64,000 nucleotides of DNA from Tolypeutes matacus (lineage: Eukaryota; Chordata; Mammalia; Cingulata; Chlamyphoridae): the NCBI GenBank assembly GCA_026826555.1, contig JAKSZT010053881.1, forward strand, positions 9,041,706 to 9,105,705, given 5' to 3'. This document shows, piece after piece, positions 60,717 through 64,000 of this stretch (position 1 is its first letter; each line of letters opens with the position of its first letter). The translations under genes were made by a program, and so were the position numbers. The notes beneath the pieces are model-generated. The model was given only the letters and a program-made list of their open reading frames with translations, was not told the DNA's origin and searched no databases.

Positions 60717-62479
60717 ATTGTTCAAACTGCTAGAAAAAGAGGTGAGAACTCTGCTTTCAAGGGTTAGGACAGTGCTGGCTCGGAACAGCAGATCTGCACA
60801 TCCCCCAGCAGCCTGTATTACCCAGAAACAAAAGGATCTCAAGAATGGGTTCTCTGTGATAAAGAGAGAGGGGTATAGGTCAAATTGGCAGTAACTACTG
60901 TAGATTGTGTCATAGGTGGCAGCCCATAACTTTCAGGTACACCCTGGGTCCTGGTATCACAGCTGCATCATTCACCACCCAAATGGGACAAGGCAGAGTC
61001 AGATCAATGACGACTCCCTGTCCCACTGGCATAAGAACCCAGGTTCATCTAGGGATAAGGTGTTAGGAACCAAGGGCAAAATTAATTCTTTGGATAAAAA
61101 TTCTCACCTGGATACAAAAATAAGAAAGGCTGAATAGGTGCCTTCCTGCCCTGCAGAAACCAGAAACAGCTTCCAAGACACAGAGTTGGATGATAGGGGA
61201 CTGGGTGCCAAAACCAGAGCTGCATCAAATAGCTGAATGACCCTGTGTCCTAGAAGGAGCTGGGCCACCTGCAGTTCCTTTCTGAGATGGGGAGTGAGGC
61301 TACCTGCAGGGAACCCTTACCAAGGGCCTCACTCTCTACAGTATATGAGAGGACCCGAAGGGTCCAGCCATAAGCTTTCAAGTTAGCCTCACCAGAGTCT
61401 CCTGGGAGACAGATTTTTTTTTTCTCTCTCCTCCAGAAGTAAAATATTCTACAACCTTCCTTAACAAAACACTCACTCTTTCTACCAAACAGCTCTCTCG
61501 AGCTGTTTAGTGTTATACCAAGGGCATCAGAGATGTAACATTTGATACAATTGCCCAATGCTTGGGAAGGGCAGATGCATCAGATTACCAGATTAGCCTG
61601 AGATGATAAAGCCTTAAAGGACATAACAGACCTCTACACAAAGGAACATCAACCTTCCCTCCTCCGTGAAGACTAGTTTATTTAACCTCAATGTGTTGAA
61701 TGAAAGCAGAGCCTTCACAGGGCTGGGGCTCCTGCCTGTACAGACAGGACACGGCAAGGCCAACGGGAGCCAGGAAAAGTCTACACTTGTGTGATGCCTC
61801 CCGGACAGGATGTCTTGCTCAGGAAGAGTACACCCTACCCCCAGGCAAACCTCCCACGGGCCAGGGGCCACTGGCAGCCTTCACCAGCCTTAACCCAGCA
61901 AGTCAGGATAAATCTTGGGAGTCTTTCAAAAACTCTTCTGGATCAGGATTACCAGCTGCAACTGGACTCTTTCCAAAACTCTAAATGCCAGAGTGACATT
62001 TAGAAAGAGCTCTCAAACCACAAAAGGGCCAGAAACTTGTTCCTAGGATATATGGTAGTTGACTGACCTTAGTTCATGAGAGGATCAAGCCCCTTACAAT
62101 CAAGGCTCTTTTAGACAAGCCACAAAACCAACAGATAAGCAGCCTCTGGAACAAAAATGCTTGGTACACAACCACTTGGAATATCCCACAGGACACAGTG
62201 AGTCATTCTATAAGAGACATTATAAAAAGAACCAATCTTGAAATGTTTAGTTATTTAATCTGCCTTCAAGAGAGAACTTCTTTGGAGAAAGACCTCACTG
62301 GAAAACCCAAAATGGTATGTCCAGACCCCTGGGTTTATAGGGGTGAGTCTCCTGGTTGAGCAGACACTGTGCCCCTAGCCCACCTGCCACTCGCTACTCC
62401 TGAGTCTCCCTCTTGGAGGGAGCTGCCTTAATTGCATTTGCAAGAAGATTCTCATTTTCCCCAATTTTCAGGATCCAAC

Positions 62480-62660
62480 AATGGTACTTATTACACTGAA
62501 CTGTAATTCCTGGTTTCTTAACTGCTTCTCCAGCACAATGGGAAGCTCCTTGAGGACAGGCGATTAATCTCATTTCTCTCTGCACTGTATACATCTATCT
62601 AGCATGGTTCTCAGCATCCTGCAGGTGCTCAAAAAGTGCATGCTGGATGAATGAAAACAT
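62480..62660 (+). repeat. L2-type LINE 3' end
   Basis: The text 'aagctccttgaggacaggc', 'agcatggttctcagcatcct' and 'gctggatgaatgaaa' is a typical L2 terminus. Confidence 0.65.
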
Positions 62661-63499
62661 AGATACATAAACTGTCAAACCAGATATGATAATTTCATGT
62701 TTTTCTAAACATAGGGGGAAGGGAACTGCCAAAGAAGGGAGAAGAGGAAATTAGAAAAGGGGGAAAAAATTATTTCCAGATTTTCAAATGCAACACAATA
62801 GAGAAGACAGGAAAAAAGTTCCCTCTTCGACAAACAAGCTTGAATATCTGAGTTATTCTTAGGGCACTTTTGGACACTGCAACCCTCACTTACACATTAC
62901 TTGGATTCATGAAAAGGTAACATCTAGACATGTGCTGAGGTACAGGCTGTGCAGGTCCCTTCCTAGCGCAGAGCTCAGCACACATATGGGGGTATTTAAC
63001 AACTGATTGGAAATTTAGCCTTCTGATTTCCAGTTAAATATTAGGCACAGGAAAACAAATAGCACTTGTTTTTCACTGAGCCTTGTCAGTCATCCAAACT
63101 GCAGCACAGACCAGAGAACTGCCTGTGGTTTGGTGGCAGAGGCCCAAAATATTTGGACCTTTTTTTTTTTCTTCAGTTTAAGTAAAAGGAATAAACCAGA
63201 TTTTGGCAACCCCAACTCCTTTACCCACTCCTCCCCTCTCTTAAAAATGCAAAAATAGTTTTTAAATATTAAGCATATTCTTGGTATTAATTTACATTTT
63301 TTATTAGGATTAAATTTTTATTTGTTTTACTCTAAAGCCAATAGAATGGAGTTTGGTTTCTCTCATTTATTTCAACTGCCCTGACTTGTTATTTACTTGG
63401 ATTTGTTGAAGAGACATTGTTCAGAATCCCATTTTCTGTTTCCAATTAAATTGGGATGGAATATCTACCAGTTGTATTATCAAAGAATCATACCGTTTA

Positions 63500-63650
63500 A
63501 AAGCCAGGAGGAACTTTAGAGGTCAGCTGGTATAACCCCCTCACTTAAGAGACAAGGAAACTGAGTCCCAAGTACTTAAATGATTCTGTTAGTGGCAGGG
63601 GCAAGACATGTACTCGGCCTCTTGACTCCCAGGCCAAGGTGTTAACTAGA
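63500..63650 (+). repeat. MIR SINE remnant
   Basis: The text 'aggaactttagaggtcagct', 'agagacaaggaaactgagtc' and 'ttagtggcaggggcaagac' fits a MIR core. Confidence 0.6.
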
Positions 63651-63675
63651 AAGAAAAACCTGCGTTACCTCTGAA

Positions 63676-63990
63676 TAGGATTGCCAAATAAAATACTGGA
63701 CACCGAGTTAAATTTGCATTCTAAATAAACAGTGAATAATTTTTTGGTATACATTCCAAACAGTTCATGGGCAAACTAAAAAAAAATTATTGTTTACATG
63801 AAATTCAAATTATATAATTATATTATATTATTGGTCATCCTGTATTTCTTTTTAATTTTTAAAATATGTTTTTATTACAGAAGTGGTGAGCTTTCAAAAC
63901 AATCACGCACATGTGTAGAATTCCCATACAACACCCCTTCACTAACAACCCACTATCCTGTATTTTTATTTGATAAATCTGGTAACCCTA
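63676..63990. mobile_element. Palindromic DNA transposon remnant, interrupted
   Basis: The left end taggattgccaaataaaata and the right end, read in reverse, tagggttaccagatttatca are inverted repeats, and interior segments also pair (taattttttggtat with aactaaaaaaaaatta). The flanks cctctgaa and cctcagag match at six of eight bases, consistent with an old hAT-type duplication. The L1 at 63848-63954 is inserted in its right arm. Confidence 0.7.
63848..63954 (-). mobile_element. Very short L1 3' end insertion
   Basis: The 11-bp sequence atcctgtattt flanks 107 bp at 63837-63847 and 63955-63965. The insert starts with a T-rich run and reads 'gtggtgagctttcaaaacaa', 'gtgtagaattcccataca', which I take as the 3' end of an L1 in minus orientation. 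Confidence 0.75.
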
Positions 63991-64000
63991 CCTCAGAGAC

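Larger units (their letters stand above)
47221..64000 (-). other. TGFBR3 intron before exon A (incomplete)
   Basis: About 16.8 kb of intron. It contains SINEs, hAT remnants, an old repeat at 50820-51480, L2 copies (52560-53140, 54150-54520, 62480-62660), LTR-like sequence (58285-60716), MIRs, and at the end a palindromic DNA element broken by an L1. In 49140-50260, 56400-57470 and 60720-62400 I recognise nothing specific. No further TGFBR3 exon was found. Confidence 0.8.

Noticed and set aside
47221..64000. Search for upstream TGFBR3 exons, including the signal peptide exon
   Set aside because: No minus-strand frame resembled the N-terminal orphan domain. A short exon could be missed by eye, but none was found.
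1..64000. tRNA genes, suggested by the many A-box and B-box-like sequences
   Set aside because: All such sequences seen are heads of SINEs with A-rich tails and target duplications. None folds as a complete independent tRNA gene.

Overview
The window is vertebrate nuclear DNA from a placental mammal. It holds twelve consecutive coding exons of one gene on the minus strand, TGFBR3 (betaglycan, the type III TGF-beta receptor), spread over about 40.8 kb, plus about 16.8 kb of upstream intron and 6.4 kb of downstream intron. No second protein-coding gene, RNA gene, CpG island or promoter could be supported. The interspersed repeats point to a xenarthran, probably an armadillo. About fourteen copies belong to the tRNA-derived SINE type with the head 'gagcagatgtggctcaag' and the body 'ggaggtcccgggttcggttc', together with an L1 3' end lineage that I associate with Xenarthra. 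The species itself cannot be fixed without a search.

Gene layout, in transcription order (high to low coordinates): exon A 47037-47220, B 42334-42502, C 40137-40281, D 34115-34304, E 31800-32134, F 31095-31247, G 28565-28705, H 28232-28390, I 24517-24816, J 18425-18545, K 9030-9071, L 6391-6498. Every junction has GT/AG signals and the phases chain without a break, giving 2047 nt (682 codons plus one base) of open reading frame. The fragment runs from about residue 129 of the human protein (second half of the membrane-distal orphan region) through the linker, the ZP-N part with the two glycosaminoglycan attachment serines, the ZP-C part, the juxtamembrane stalk and the transmembrane helix. 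The signal peptide and first coding exons lie beyond position 64000. The terminal cytoplasmic-tail exon and 3' UTR lie before position 1.

The introns are ordinary mammalian introns rich in repeats: lineage-specific SINEs and L1 3' ends, ERVL/MaLR-like LTRs, hAT-type DNA transposon remnants (several with visible 8-bp target duplications), and old MIR and L2 copies. Several insertions have clear target-site duplications, including two SINEs inserted one after the other into the same target (52025-52361), and an L1 fragment that landed inside a palindromic DNA transposon (63676-63990).

Points of biological interest are modest: an apparent loss of the tandem acceptor that gives human TGFBR3 its one-residue splice variants, loss of one conserved N-glycosylation sequon in the ZP-C region, a near-identical 77-bp triplication, a perfect 14-bp hairpin probably made by template switching, and a SINE lying about 110 bp upstream of a splice acceptor. 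I found no sign of a previously undescribed system. Statements about the human protein and about repeat families are from memory and were not checked by any search.
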